Positions 33,627 through 45,247 of a stretch of DNA of 64,000 nt are shown piece after piece. Under the pieces are notes generated by a model, which made no database searches, was not told where the DNA came from, and saw nothing but the letters and a program-made list of their open reading frames with translations. Origin of the DNA: Hydrangea macrophylla (Eukaryota; Streptophyta; Magnoliopsida; Cornales; Hydrangeaceae); NCBI GenBank assembly GCA_033977485.1, contig CM066992.1, positions 101,444,140-101,508,139 on the forward strand, given 5' to 3'. A program made the position numbers and the translations under genes. Position 1 is the stretch's first letter. Each line of letters starts with the position of its first letter.

Positions 33627-33840
33627 TCGCGTGTGACAGGTGGCCCTTTTTCCCCTAATTTTCATTATTTACAAAAGGACCCCCTAATTTTGCTCCCATG
33701 TCCTTATAAATTTTCCCTCGTTTCAAAAAGACCCCCGAGGTTTGAAAAATGAGTTTTAAAGCCCTCTTGTAAATGGGAATTAGCCCCTGCTTGTTGAAAA
33801 TTTTGTCAAGAAACACCCGTTTGCAATAAATAGGTTAGTC

Positions 33841-34200
33841 AACTCCGGATTTCTCTGAAATTGAATTTGATTGAGGTTTAATTGACTTTGGAAAATAGGA
33901 AAATCGAGTCTGATAGACTCCGGATTTCTCTGAAATTGAATTTGATTGAGGTTTAATTGACTTTGGAAAATAGGAAAATCGAGTCTGATAGACTCTGGAT
34001 TTCTCTGAAATTGAATTTGATTGAGGTTTAATTGACTTTGGAAAATAGGAAAATCGAGTCTGATAGACTCCGGATTTCTCTGAAATTGAATTTGATTGAG
34101 GTTTAATTGACTTTGGAAAATAGGAAAATCGAGTCTGATAGACTCCGGATTTCTCTGAAATTGAATTTGATTGGAGTCTAACTGACTCCCAATTTTGGAA
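33841..34200. repeat. 75-bp tandem repeats (about five copies)
   Basis: Copies of a unit containing GACTCCGGATTTCTCTGAAA start near 33841, 33916, 33991, 34066 and 34141, an exact 75-bp period with near identity. Each junction holds the dyad GAGTC-TGATA-GACTC. The minus-strand ORF across this block is a by-product of the period being divisible by three. Confidence 0.9.
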
Positions 34201-34440
34201 AAATGATTTGATATGAGCGGGTTTGGCTCTATTTCTTTGAAAAATAATTTGGTTTGAGCTTGATTGGCTCCAATTCTTTGAAAAATGATATGTTCGAGCC
34301 GGATTGGTTCCGATCCTTTCAATAGAGTATTTGGTATGAGCTTAATCAACTCCAAATTTTGAAAAATAATACGGTTTAAGCTTACTTTGGCTTCAACTAT
34401 TTGAAAAACAATTGGATCTAAGCTTGGATGTCTCCGATTT
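34173..34440. repeat. Diverged dyad-bearing repeats following the 75-bp array
   Basis: Five or six units of about 41-43 bp each carry a short dyad separated by a TTGAAAAATAAT-like spacer. The arms differ from unit to unit but mostly still pair: GGAGTC with GACTCC (34173-34189), GAGC with GCTC (34215-34229 and 34256-34270), and AAGC with GCTT (about 34378-34393). Confidence 0.6.
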
Positions 34441-34678
34441 TGAAAAATGTGATCTGGTTTGTGATCTGATCAACTCCAAAATTCAGAAGAATGAATTGAT
34501 TTGAGAAGTTAAGATAATCCGATGGACCATCGAATCCCAGAAATGAAATGGATACGCATTTGAGTGCTTCCAGATCTAGGAAAATTGGAAGAAGGGGAAA
34601 ATAAGAGTTGAGTTTGACTTTGCATAGATGAAAAATGCATTTGCTTCTCTGGTCTTCACCAAACAAATCTGTCAATCA

Positions 34679-35410
34679 GATGATTTTGGAAGATTATGGA
34701 GCATAAGGCATGAAGCTGCTCAATCTTTCAGCGTGCTACCTGATTCGGCTTAGCCGATCGGATGATTTTGGAAGATTATGGAGCGTAAGGCATGAAGCGG
34801 CTCAATCTTTCAGCGTGCTACCTGATTCGGCTTGGCCGATCGGATGATTTTTGGAAGATTATGGAGCGTAAGGCATGAAGCGGCTCAATCTTTCAGCGTG
34901 CTACCTAATTCGGCTTAGCCGATCGGATGATTTTGGACGATTATGGAGCGTAAGGCATGAAGCGGCTCAATCTTTCAGCGTGTTACCTGATTCGGCTTAG
35001 CCGATCGGATGATTTTGGAAGATTATGGAGCGTAAGGCATGAAGCGGCTCAATCTTTCAGCGTGCTACCTGATTCGGCTTGGCCGATCGGATGGTTTTTG
35101 GAAGATTATGGAGCGTAAGGCATGAAGCGGCTCAATCTTTTAGCGTGCTACCTGATTCGGCTTAGCCGATCGGATGATTTTGGACGATTATGGAGCGTAA
35201 GGCATGAAGCGGCTCAATCTTTCAGCGTGCTACCTGATTCGGCTTAGCCGATCGGATGATTTTGGAAGATTATGGAGCGTAAGGCATGAAGCGGCTCAAT
35301 CTTTCAGCGTGCTACCTGATTCAGCTTGGCCGATCGGATGATTTTTGGAAGATTATGGAGCGTAAGGCATGAAGCGGCTCAATCTTTCAGCGTGCTACCT
35401 GATTCGGCTA
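34679..35410. repeat. 82-bp satellite-like array with three-unit higher-order pattern
   Basis: Nine units of 82-83 bp begin with GATGATTTTGG at about 34679, 34761, 34843, 34926, 35008, 35090, 35173, 35255 and 35338. Units 3, 6 and 9 carry an extra T; units 4 and 7 have GGACGATTATGG; units 2, 5 and 8 end in CTTGGCCGATC. That gives a higher-order repeat of about 247 bp. Each unit ends with the dyad CGGCT-T-AGCCG. The array lies in the element's 3' untranslated region. Confidence 0.92.
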
Positions 35411-35689
35411 TGGAGTATAAGGCGCAGGGCGCATCTCAGTCAATCAGACGATTCTCATACGCATGTGAAATGTATATACATTAGTCATGATGTTCTTAGA
35501 GTAAGACGGTGTCATAATAGGATGATTCGATGTATTTGGTGCATTTCTGATAATAGGAAGAGTAACGTGATTCGGGATCATCACGTTTGGGAGCACAAGG
35601 TATAAGATTGCATGAGCATGTGCATCACGATGAGATAGGTGCATTCATCTGTGTGACTACCTGCGTTGGTGTTTTGTTGTCCTTTGCCC
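35411..35689. other. 3' untranslated region of the Ogre-like element
   Basis: Non-coding sequence between the satellite-like array and the third hairpin motif. No feature was recognised. Confidence 0.4.
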
Positions 35690-35749
35690 GAACTACGTCC
35701 TGGTCTGATTCCCATTGGGATACGTAGGCAGCTCACCTTTGAGCACGAC
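35690..35749 (+). ncRNA. Conserved hairpin motif, copy 3
   Basis: Outer stem CTACGT with ACGTAG, inner stem TTCCC with GGGA around a three-base loop, and a tail hairpin GCTCA with TGAGC. This is the best paired of the three copies. It lies about 150 bp before the 3' LTR, whereas copies 1 and 2 directly follow pol. Confidence 0.6.
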
Positions 35750-35887
35750 CAGCATTTGGCTATCTGCACACCCGATTTTGCAACGCACTTTTGTTTTTTA
35801 CCTGGATTCGACTATTTGGTCAAAGGCTTGTCTTTCACACAGGCTTTGACATTCGCTTGTGATATGCGTTGCTTCACGAACTCTGTC

Positions 35888-35901
35888 AAAGAGGGGCAAA
35901 C
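35888..35901 (+). other. Polypurine tract of the Ogre-like element
   Basis: AAAGAGGGGCAAAC lies immediately before the 3' LTR start (TGTAGACACC) and serves as the expected plus-strand primer. Confidence 0.8.
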
Positions 35902-36580
35902 TGTAGACACCCCAATTTTGACCAAACGTCAAATCCAGGGATTGGTTACCTCTCAAAGACCGATGATGATGATATCCGTGACATTCGAGGATTTTTCCAA
36001 GAAATTCAAAATCTTCAAGAAAAAAAATTAGAAAATAATAAAAATGATAAAGAGAGAGGATTCAGGCATTCGGGAGGGAAACCCGAACGATGAAATACGT
36101 GTGAGAAACCCAGTCTGAAAATCCATTTTATTTTAAAGAAAGAGGAAAAAAAAGAGAATTTATAAACAAAAAACACAAAAAAAAAAAGGGAAAGAGAGAA
36201 AGAGGGAGTTTTTCTTGAAAAAAGGAAGAACAAAATAAATAAAAAGATTTTTGAAAAAGATAAAATACAAAAAAGAAATAGTATATTCAAAAATATACCA
36301 TGCACATGGTTGATACCATGCACATGGGGGATCTTAATGCAAATATATACATACATAAAATAAAAAAAAAATTTGTTTACACCAACATACTTTTGAAAAA
36401 TCAAAAAGAGGGACAAAATTCAGTTAGCCCCGGCACGCGGAAAACGCGACGGCACTCACTGAGTGCCGCGCCGGCACTCACTGTTTGCCGCCCGGCACTC
36501 AGCGAGTGCCGCCCGGCATTCAGTGAGTGCCGCCGGCACCCAGCGAGTGCCGCTGGCTGTAACAGACTGCATCTTCTCAC
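35902..36580 (+). repeat. 3' LTR of the Ogre-like element, left part
   Basis: It matches the first 679 bp of the 5' LTR, including the six-unit palindrome array (36430-36551). It is cut by Copia-2 after CTCAC (36576-36580). Confidence 0.93.
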
Positions 36581-38073
36581 TGTTGGAAAAACAGGTTTAA
36601 ATGGAAAGTTTAAACGCGCAGCGGAAAAATCAAGTTATGAAACTTTATTGGCATGCCCGGATCTACTACTCGTCAATTCTACAGATGCGCACAAGAGGGG
36701 ACACGAGTTATACCTTAATGTCTTGAACCCAATTCTGATCTTCAACTTCCAGCAGCCTCCACTAGATGATCTTCACCCTTATGACTCCTGCGGATGCTTG
36801 CCAGAAAGACTAGGGTTGGTGGGAACCCTAATGGAGAGGATAGAGAAGGTTTTGGGACTCCAAAACAGTTTCTGCAGCTTCTGACGTTCAAAACGACGAA
36901 CAACTTTTTCCAGAACGCAGCTGCCCTATTTATAGATTCCCAGAACCGACCTAGACTTCGAGCGATCGAAGTGCCTTCGATCGATCGAACATTCGATCGA
37001 TCGAACCATCTTCGATCGATCGAACCTGCAGACTTCAATCGATCGAGATATCTTCGATCGATCGAACCTGTCTGGACATCATCCTCAAGCATCTTTCCAA
37101 GCATCCTGGCGGAGCTAAGAGTGGGACCTCCTAGGCTCTTTATTGTTGGCTCAGACCAGTTTATTAATTACCATGACCAAACTCTTTGATCAGCAAACTA
37201 ACCAACTGGTCAGTTAACGTTTACTCCACTATAAAACGATAACTGAACTCCAACGCAAAAGAACATATCCGAAGCGATAACTAGACTTGTATGTTGTACT
37301 AATGTCCCTCTACCGTCAGCATTCGTAATCATATTCAGGTAGTCGGATAACTGTTACTGTCAACCTGAATCATGATTACTTCTTGTATTCCTTGAGTCCC
37401 ATTCACTACTCATGATTACCAAACATGTTGATAACTCTTATCAACAAGACTGCAGTACTCAGTAATCGACATGGTGACATTCTCAAGGGAATGCTTACTC
37501 TGAAACAGAGGGTAGATTCTATCTTGACAATATATGTTCACAACCCTATGAATATGACATACCCAAGATACCCAGGTGTTGATCTTTTATAGACCTCACT
37601 GATTGGTAAGTCAAAGCAGCCATATCCACAGTCTGTGTTCATAATCGTGTCAAGATTGAGAACACATACCTTATACAAGTTATGAGTTCCTATTGACTGT
37701 TGACAGCATTGAGCGTCAATAGGAAACTCAGGTCCGACAATGCACTATAAGCACTAGCATATTAACCAAGAGTCACACTCTAGTGATTGAGATTTATCAC
37801 TCCATCCAATGGTAGTTAATGATGCTACAGTGTATACCTGATGAGATATCCAGTCTCGTCATCCACTGTGACAAGCTTTAAGTATCAAAGAATAGTAATT
37901 CGTATCTCATTGTATGTATCTCATACACACACGAAATACTTACTATGATACTTATGGATTAAACAATCATCTCATGAAAGAAACATACATAATGAAATGT
38001 AAAGCTGATATCCATATATTAAAAAGTCAATGTCTAATACATAAAGTAATGGTTTGAGGGCACAAACCCAACA
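36581..38073 (-). repeat. Copia-2 3' LTR
   Basis: Bounded by TGTTGG and CCAACA. It contains six TTCGATCGATCGAA-type palindromes (first near 36957, then 36976, 36992, 37011, 37034 and 37053) at about 16-23 bp spacing. Confidence 0.95.
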
Positions 38074-38088
38074 AACTCCCACTTGCAC

Positions 38089-41000
38089 TCATAACCATTC
38101 AGAACTACATCTAAGACCTAGACTATCTAGATGACGATCAAAGACCTTCTGTGGTAAGGCCTTTGTAAATGGATCAGCAAGATTGTCAGCGGTGGCAATC
38201 TTGGTGACAGTCACATCTCCACGTTGAACTATATCTCGGATTAGGTGATATTTCCGCTCTACGTGCTTTCCCTTTCCGTGGTTCCTTGGCTCCTTGGACT
38301 GAGCCACTGCCCCACTATTATCACAATAAAGCGTAATAGGCGACAGCGATGCTGGTACCACCTCGAGTTCCATAAGGAACTTCTTGAGCCAAACAGCTTC
38401 CTTTGCGGCTTCACAAGCAGCCACATACTCAGCTTCTGTAGTTGAGTCTGCAATGCATTTCTGCTTAATGCTCCTCCAACTGACAGCACCACCTCCCAAG
38501 GTAAAGAGATGACCGGACGTCGACTTCCTCGAATCTTTATCTGACATAAAGTCCGAGTCAGTGTATCCCACTGGAATTAACTCACTACCACCGTACATAA
38601 GCATGTAATCTTTAGTTCTTCTCAAGTACTTAAGAATGTGCTTAACGGCTGTCCAGTGCTCTGGACCTGGATTCGACTGATATCTGCTAACCATGCCAAC
38701 GGCAAAGCAGATATCTGGTCTAGTGCATAACATCGCATACATGAGACTTCCCACTACAGAAGCATAGGGAACTCCTGTCATGCGATTCCTCTCCTCCTGT
38801 GTCTTTGGACACTGGTCCTTGGAGAACGCTAAACCATGCCTGAAAAGTAACAAACCTTTCTTCGAATTATCCATTGAAAACCTAATTAGCACCTTATCGA
38901 TATAACCAGCTTGAGATAATCCCATTATCTTTCGCTTGCGATCCCGAAAGAGCTTTATCCCAAGAATATAGCTCGCCTCTCCTAGATCCTTCATATCGAA
39001 AGTACTAGCTAGCCAAACCTTGACCGTTGACAATGCCGCTACATCATTTCCAATAAGTAGAATGTCGTCAACATAAAGCACAAGAAAAGCCACCACTTTT
39101 CCTTCACTCTTCTTGTATACACAAGGTTCATCCAGATTCTGTATGAAACCAAACGATTTGACCGCTTGGTCAAATCGTATGTTCCAACTTCTGGATGCCT
39201 GCTTAAGCCCATAAATGGACTTTTGCAACTTGCATACCAAGTTACCTTTCCGACCAGCTATGAACCCTTCTGGTTGTTGCATATAGATGTCCTCCTCAAG
39301 ATTGCCATTCAAGAATGCAGTCTTGACGTCCATCTGCCAGATCTCAAAATCTAGGCATGCAGCAACGGATAAGAGTATTCTGATGGACTTGAGCATGGCC
39401 ACCGGCGAGAAGGTTTCCTCATAGTCAATGCCCTCCCTCTGAGTATAACCTTTCGCAACAAGCCTTGCCTTAAAGGTCTCAACCTTTCCATCAGATCCTC
39501 TTTTCCTCTTGTAGACCCATTTACAGTCAATGGGTTTAATATTGGCTGGAAGTTCTACAAGATCCCAGACCTGATTAGAATCCATAGATTCCAATTCAGC
39601 CTTCATAGCTTTAACCCAATGAGCTGAATCAACATCAGCCATTGCCTCTTCGTATGTGGTAGGATCAGATTCAGATTCTATGGAGACAGCTTCAAAAACT
39701 TCTCCTAAGAACATGTATCTATCAGGCTGGCTGATAATCCTTCCACTACGACAAGGTACTGGTGCGGAAATAGGTGAAGAAGTGGTGTTTTCCTGATTTA
39801 CATCGTTATTAACTACGGGTTGGACTGAGGGCTCTCCTTCTATCTCTCTAAGATCTATCCTTCCCTTAGGTTTATGGTTCATGATATAATCATCCTCCAA
39901 GAAAATAGCATTCGTACTGACGAACACCTTCTGTTCTCTTGGATCATAAAAATACCATCCATAAGTACCCTTTGGATACCCCACGAAGTAACATACTTCC
40001 GATCTAGAATCCAACTTGTTCATCTTTCCTTTTAGCACATGTGCCGGACATCCCCATATCCGGAGATGTTGCAAAGAAGGCTTGCGCCCAATCCACATCT
40101 CTCGTGGTGTCCTGGGAACAGATTTGCTTGGTACTAGATTTAGTATGTAAGCAGCGGTTTCCAAAGCATAACCCCAAAGAAATAAAGGTAACTCAGAATA
40201 ACTCATCATTGACCTAGTCATGTCTAAAAGAGTCCGATTCCTTCTCTCCGCTATACCGTTTTGCTGAGGCGTACCAGGTGCAGTCAACTGTGACAGAATC
40301 CCATTCTGTACGAGGTGATCAATAAATTCATTAGAGAGATACTCGCCACCTCGATCAGATCGAATGGCCTTGATATGTGTGCCCAATTGCTTCTCCACTT
40401 CAGCCCTAAACTCTTTGAACTTTTCAAAGGCTTCAGACTTGTGCTGCATTAGGTACACATATCCATACCTAGAGTGGTCATCAGTAAATGTTATGAAATA
40501 CTCATAACCACCCCTTGCTCTAATATTTATTGGTCCACACACATCAGTATGAACTAATTCCAACAATGCATTGGTTCTATTGCCCTTTGCAGGAAATGGC
40601 CTTTTGGTCATCTTACCCTCTAAACAAGACTCGCAGACTTCTATTGGTTCGAGAACCAAATCGCCTAAGACCCCTTCTTTGACTAGTCTGCCAATCCTAT
40701 TTAGATTGATATGACTAAGCCTCATATGCCAAAGCCTTGTTGGATTAGTGGAAGATCTCTTTCTTTTAGATGGTACAGTTACCACTGAGTTATTAAGTTC
40801 CATACAAGAATCTTTAGAAATATTGGGAGTAATCACATACAAACCATTTGATTTAACACCAGAACATATAAAAGAACTATTTCTTTTAATCACAACTTCA
40901 GTTCCAAAATTAAAAGAATAACCATTATTCGATAAATTAGAAACTGAAATTAAATTACGTCTCATTGAAGGGACGTAAAGTACATCTGATAAAATCAAAA

Positions 41001-42078
41001 CTTTATTGTCTAGAAATTCTAAAACTACGACTCCTATAGCAACCGCAGAAACGGTTGCGCTAGAACCTAGAGTAAGTACGATTTCCCCATCACTGCACTT
41101 CCTGGTTGATCTGAACCCCTGCAATGAATTACAGATATGGTTAGTCGCACCAGAATCAATGCACCAAGTGTTTGAAGTATCCGTTATAAAACTTACTTCA
41201 ATCACATGTGATTCAATCATACCTTGAACTCTTGTAGCTAAGAATTCTAGACAGTTCCTCTTCCAGTGGCCCTTCTCACCGCATTGGAAACACTTTCCTT
41301 TGCTTTGGCCACCCACCTTCCCTTTGCCCTTACCTTTTCCCTTAGATTTTGCAATCTTAGGGACCGGTCCAACACTTGAACCTCCAGTGCTAGCCTTCTT
41401 CTTCCCTTTCTTTCCTTTCGGCACAGATCGGGAAGAGGAAGCGCTTTTCTCAACGTTTAAAACGCTGCCCCCAGGTTTGATCACCCCTTCCGCTGCCAAT
41501 AAAGAGCTCATCAATTCGCTCATTGAAAAATCCATTTTATTCATATTATAATTCAGTTTAAATTGAGCGAATGATGGCGACAGCGTATTGAGGATCATAT
41601 CAACTTGGGTCTGTGCATCGATGTTGGCACCTAGGGTCTCCAGCTCGTTTAAATAACCAATCATTTTCAAAACATGTTCTTTGACTGGAGTCCCTTCCGA
41701 CATCTTAGCACTCATTATCTTCTGCATAGCTACCTGTCTGGCAGGCCTGCCATGCTCCCCAAACATCTTTTTCAGGGATTCGATAATGTCACTGGCGGAA
41801 TTGTTCGACTGGTATTGGTGTTGTAACACATTAGCCATAGAAGCCAATATGTAACAACGAGCCATCCCATTCGACTTTTTCCATTTATCGAACTCGCGTC
41901 TATCAGCAGCCGAAGCATTTGCAGCGGGTTCTTCGGGGCATGGGGTGGTGAGGACATATATGTGATCCTCCGCAGTTAACACGATGTCAAGGTTACGTTT
42001 CCATTCAGTGTAGTTGTTTCCAGTTAACTTGTTTTGAGTGAGTATGGTGGCAAGTGGACTAAATGCAGATCCAGACAT
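38089..42078 (-). CDS. Copia-2 gag-pol polyprotein
   Basis: An uninterrupted 1329-residue frame of normal length for a copia polyprotein. Order: gag with [17 protein letters not shown] (residues about 18-34), zinc knuckle [14 protein letters not shown] near 259, protease [11 protein letters not shown] near 304, GAG-pre-integrase [17 protein letters not shown], integrase with HTDVCGP near 509 and [16 protein letters not shown] with [10 protein letters not shown] and [12 protein letters not shown] near 1000, and RNase H with [20 protein letters not shown], ending in [10 protein letters not shown]. All expected catalytic motifs look intact. With near-identical LTRs this is a candidate for a recently active, possibly still competent copy. 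Lineage within copia is not assigned. Confidence 0.96.
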   Translation of the reverse strand: MSGSAFSPLATILTQNKLTGNNYTEWKRNLDIVLTAEDHIYVLTTPCPEEPAANASAADRREFDKWKKSNGMARCYILASMANVLQHQYQSNNSASDIIESLKKMFGEHGRPARQVAMQKIMSAKMSEGTPVKEHVLKMIGYLNELETLGANIDAQTQVDMILNTLSPSFAQFKLNYNMNKMDFSMSELMSSLLAAEGVIKPGGSVLNVEKSASSSRSVPKGKKGKKKASTGGSSVGPVPKIAKSKGKGKGKGKVGGQSKGKCFQCGEKGHWKRNCLEFLATRVQGMIESHVIEVSFITDTSNTWCIDSGATNHICNSLQGFRSTRKCSDGEIVLTLGSSATVSAVAIGVVVLEFLDNKVLILSDVLYVPSMRRNLISVSNLSNNGYSFNFGTEVVIKRNSSFICSGVKSNGLYVITPNISKDSCMELNNSVVTVPSKRKRSSTNPTRLWHMRLSHINLNRIGRLVKEGVLGDLVLEPIEVCESCLEGKMTKRPFPAKGNRTNALLELVHTDVCGPINIRARGGYEYFITFTDDHSRYGYVYLMQHKSEAFEKFKEFRAEVEKQLGTHIKAIRSDRGGEYLSNEFIDHLVQNGILSQLTAPGTPQQNGIAERRNRTLLDMTRSMMSYSELPLFLWGYALETAAYILNLVPSKSVPRTPREMWIGRKPSLQHLRIWGCPAHVLKGKMNKLDSRSEVCYFVGYPKGTYGWYFYDPREQKVFVSTNAIFLEDDYIMNHKPKGRIDLREIEGEPSVQPVVNNDVNQENTTSSPISAPVPCRSGRIISQPDRYMFLGEVFEAVSIESESDPTTYEEAMADVDSAHWVKAMKAELESMDSNQVWDLVELPANIKPIDCKWVYKRKRGSDGKVETFKARLVAKGYTQREGIDYEETFSPVAMLKSIRILLSVAACLDFEIWQMDVKTAFLNGNLEEDIYMQQPEGFIAGRKGNLVCKLQKSIYGLKQASRSWNIRFDQAVKSFGFIQNLDEPCVYKKSEGKVVAFLVLYVDDILLIGNDVAALSTVKVWLASTFDMKDLGEASYILGIKLFRDRKRKIMGLSQAGYIDKVLIRFSMDNSKKGLLLFRHGLAFSKDQCPKTQEERNRMTGVPYASVVGSLMYAMLCTRPDICFAVGMVSRYQSNPGPEHWTAVKHILKYLRRTKDYMLMYGGSELIPVGYTDSDFMSDKDSRKSTSGHLFTLGGGAVSWRSIKQKCIADSTTEAEYVAACEAAKEAVWLKKFLMELEVVPASLSPITLYCDNSGAVAQSKEPRNHGKGKHVERKYHLIRDIVQRGDVTVTKIATADNLADPFTKALPQKVFDRHLDSLGLRCSSEWL

Positions 42079-43734
42079 TATGATTTACTGAAAAATCAAA
42101 AAACAAAATAAATATGGATATCAGAATTTGACAGTTTGAAATAAAAGAATCCTTTTAAAACTCTTATTTTAAAACAAAGTCGCCGGAATATCGAAACGAA
42201 AGAGTAAAGCCTCCGTGTGGTGGTCAATGTTCGATCTTTCGATTTATCATAACTTATCCGCTATGCAACTCTTGCAAAACAAGTTATGACTTCCGAACCT
42301 ATTTGATCTCTAAGTTTCTGAATAATGCCCCGTGTGGGATCCCTTATCCATAGCTTAGCTAGTGTGTACCATTAACTAGGATCCAATCACAACCGTCTCA
42401 AGTAGCGCCTCCGTATGGTGGTCACCCTCTAACACGTCTGATTGATCCTTATCAAAAAGAAGTTCACATCTAGTAACCAATGAGTAATGCATCCTCCGTA
42501 TGGAATGATCACCCCTGGCGAGGTGACACAGAATGCATCACTCATCTTACAGTGAACCGTTAATGGAAGATCGTGGGTGTAATTAATAAGACCCTCTCCC
42601 ACTAGATTTAGTAAAAAAGGATTTTGCTTTTTGAGAAAATCTGTTTCTACACACTTCCCATAAACATCTAATGTTTACTAATGTGTTGAAAACGGTTTTT
42701 GAATTTTATTTTAGAAAACTTGTTTTGCGTGCATGCAACAATGTATTATACGCCAATCACAAACAAAGCACATAAAACAAAAAACTAAAATGAAATAAAA
42801 GACATCCAAACGATGCCTCTATCTCCCATGGCTCTATCTCCATAGAACCTGCTTTTGGTTTGATCGCCTCCAGCTCCATCTTCATGGATAATTCTAATTC
42901 TATTACATTGAACCTATGCCTCTTTTGAGGCTTACAATTTATCTAGAAATAGAAATAGCAACAACAAAATAAAAGGCTAGGGAAACCGGTGCGACTTTCC
43001 TTTTCGTAGGATTGAAGTCGCAGCGCCCTTTACATATGCCTTAAAACCAAACCAAACTTAAAACAACACACCAATCTAAAACATTCAAATACAAAATTAA
43101 ATGCTCTTGGCGCCATGGGAGATAGCGACTAACTTTTGCTGCAAAAGGTTAGTTGAACACACATCCACGCATATATATAACAAAATATAACTATTGGAAC
43201 CCTTAATTGATTCACACAGTATATAAACTCTTTACATACTGAATTAGAACTCAAAACAGCATCTAACTTCTCTGTCAGAGTTTGATCGATCGAAGACCGT
43301 TCGATCGCTCGAACCTTCGATCGATTGAACACTGTTCAATCGCTTGAACATTCTATTTCACAGAATGATTAAAAATTTTGCAGAATACGTTAAAATTAAA
43401 CTTTTAATTTCAAAATACTTTTAAAACTGTGAAACAAAGATCCTGACAAAGAGTCTGTCTCGATCGATCGAACTCTGTTCGATCGCTCGAACAACAGAAG
43501 GTTTCGATCGATCGAAACCTGTTCGATCGCTCGAGTACAGAGCGTTCGATCGATCGAGACTACTTCGATCGATCGAACCCATCTTGCATCCAATGCAATC
43601 ACAGATTTGTATACTGCTGCGATAACACTGCAAAAACAGATCTGTGACGATGCAGTTTCGAAAGCAGTTCTAAAATCAACATGCAAATCAAAATAGTGTT
43701 CCAAAAAAACGCATCTATGGATCCAAACGAGCGT
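42079..43734 (-). other. Copia-2 leader with palindrome clusters
   Basis: Untranslated sequence between the primer site and gag. It holds a CCTCCGTRTGGTGGTCA-like block repeated near 42213 and 42408 with a shorter one near 42491. Two clusters of TTCGATCGATCGAA and TTCGATCGCTCGAA palindromes lie at about 43283-43345 and 43459-43578. No other ORF is credible. Confidence 0.65.
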
Positions 43735-43747
43735 GGCTCTGATACCA
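43735..43747 (-). other. Copia-2 primer binding site
   Basis: On the minus strand this reads TGGTATCAGAGCC, complementary to initiator tRNA-Met, two bases from the 5' LTR. Confidence 0.93.
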
Positions 43748-43749
43748 AT

Positions 43750-45242
43750 TGTTGGAAAAATAGGTTTAAATGGAAAGTTTAAACGCGCAGCGGAAAAATC
43801 AAGTTATGAAACTTTATTGGCATGCCCGGATCTACTACTCGTCAATTCTACAGATGCGCACAAGAGGGGACACGAGTTATACCTTAATGTCTTGAACCCA
43901 ATTCTGATCTTCAACTTCCAGCAGTCTCCACTAGATGATCTTCACCCTTATGACTCTTGCGGATGCTTGCCAGAAAGACTAGGGTTGGTGGGAACCCTAA
44001 TGGAGAGGATAGAGAAGGTTTTGGGACTCCAAAACAGTTTCTGCAGCTTCTGACGTTCAAAACGACGAACAACTTTTTCCAGAACGCAGCTGCCCTATTT
44101 ATAGATTCCCAGAACCGACCTAGACTTCGAGCGATCGAAGTGCCTTCGATCGATCGAACATTCGATTGATCGAACCATCTTCGATCGATCGAACCTGCAG
44201 ACTTCAATCGATCGAGATATCTTCGATCGATCGAACCTGTCTGGACATCATCCTCAAGCATCTTTCCAAGCATCCTGGCGGAGCTAAGAGTGGGACCTCC
44301 TAGGCTCTTTATTGTTGGCTCAGACCAGTTTATTAATTACCATGACCAAACTCTTTGATCAGCAAACTAACCAACTGGTCAGTTAACGTTTACTCCACTA
44401 TAAAACGATAACTGAACTCCAACGCAAAAGAACATATCCGAAGCGATAACTAGACTTGTATGTTGTACTAATGTCCCTCTACCGTCAGCATTCGTAATCA
44501 TATTCAGGTAGTCGGATAACTGTTACTGTCAACCTGAATCATGATTACTTCTTGTATTCCTTGAGTCCCATTCACTACTCATGATTACCAAACATGTTGA
44601 TAACTCTTATCAACAAGACTGCAGTACTCAGTAATCGACATGGTGACATTCTCAAGGGAATGCTTACTCTGAAACAGAGGGTAGATTCTATCTTGACAAT
44701 ATATGTTCACAACCCTATGAATATGACATACCCAAGATACCCAGGTGTTGATCTTTTATAGACCTCACTGATTGGTAAGTCAAAGCAGCCATATCCACAG
44801 TCTGTGATCATAATCGTCTCAAGATTGAGAACACATACCTTATACAAGTTATGAGTTCCTATTGACTGTTGACAGCATTGAGCGTCAATAGGAAACTCAG
44901 GTCCGTCAATGCACTATAAGCACTAGCATATTAACCAAGAGTCACACTCTAGTGATTGAGATTTATCACTCCATCCAATGGTAGTTAATGATGCTACAGT
45001 GTATACCTGATGAGATATCCAGTCTCATCATCCACTGTGACAAGCTTTAAGTATCAAAGAATAGTAATTCGTATCTCATTGTATGTATCTCATACACACA
45101 CGAAATACTTACTATGATACTTATGGATTAAACAATCATCTCATGAAAGAAACATACATAATGAAATGTAAAGCTGATATCCATATATTAAAAAGTCAAT
45201 GTCTAATACATAAAGTAATGGTTTGAGGGCACAAACCCAACA
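43750..45242 (-). repeat. Copia-2 5' LTR
   Basis: Same length as the partner LTR (1493 bp) and nearly identical. The transcription start is expected within it on the minus strand. The palindrome cluster (about 44125-44235) is repeated from the other LTR. Confidence 0.95.
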
Positions 45243-45247
45243 CTCAC

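Larger units (their letters stand above)
36581..45242 (-). mobile_element. Copia-2: complete Ty1/copia element, reverse orientation
   Basis: Two 1493-bp LTRs (36581-38073 and 43750-45242) differ at only about eight positions by eye. They begin TGTTGG and end CCAACA. The target duplication is CTCAC at 36576-36580 and 45243-45247. The tRNA-Met primer site is at 43735-43747 on the minus strand, and a purine-rich tract GCAAGTGGGAGTTT lies next to the other LTR. One uninterrupted gag-pol frame occupies the interior. It is the youngest clearly datable insertion in the nest. Confidence 0.96.

Noticed and set aside
33780..34355. 191-residue minus-strand ORF with a repeated peptide
   Set aside because: The peptide repeat reflects a 75-bp tandem repeat, divisible by three; no start context or domain.
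34679..35410. CRISPR-like regular repeats
   Set aside because: Adjacent near-identical 82-bp units without unique spacers in a plant retrotransposon: a tandem satellite, not CRISPR.
41006..41551. Plus-strand ORFs opposite the Copia-2 polyprotein
   Set aside because: They are antisense shadows of a conserved gag-pol frame.
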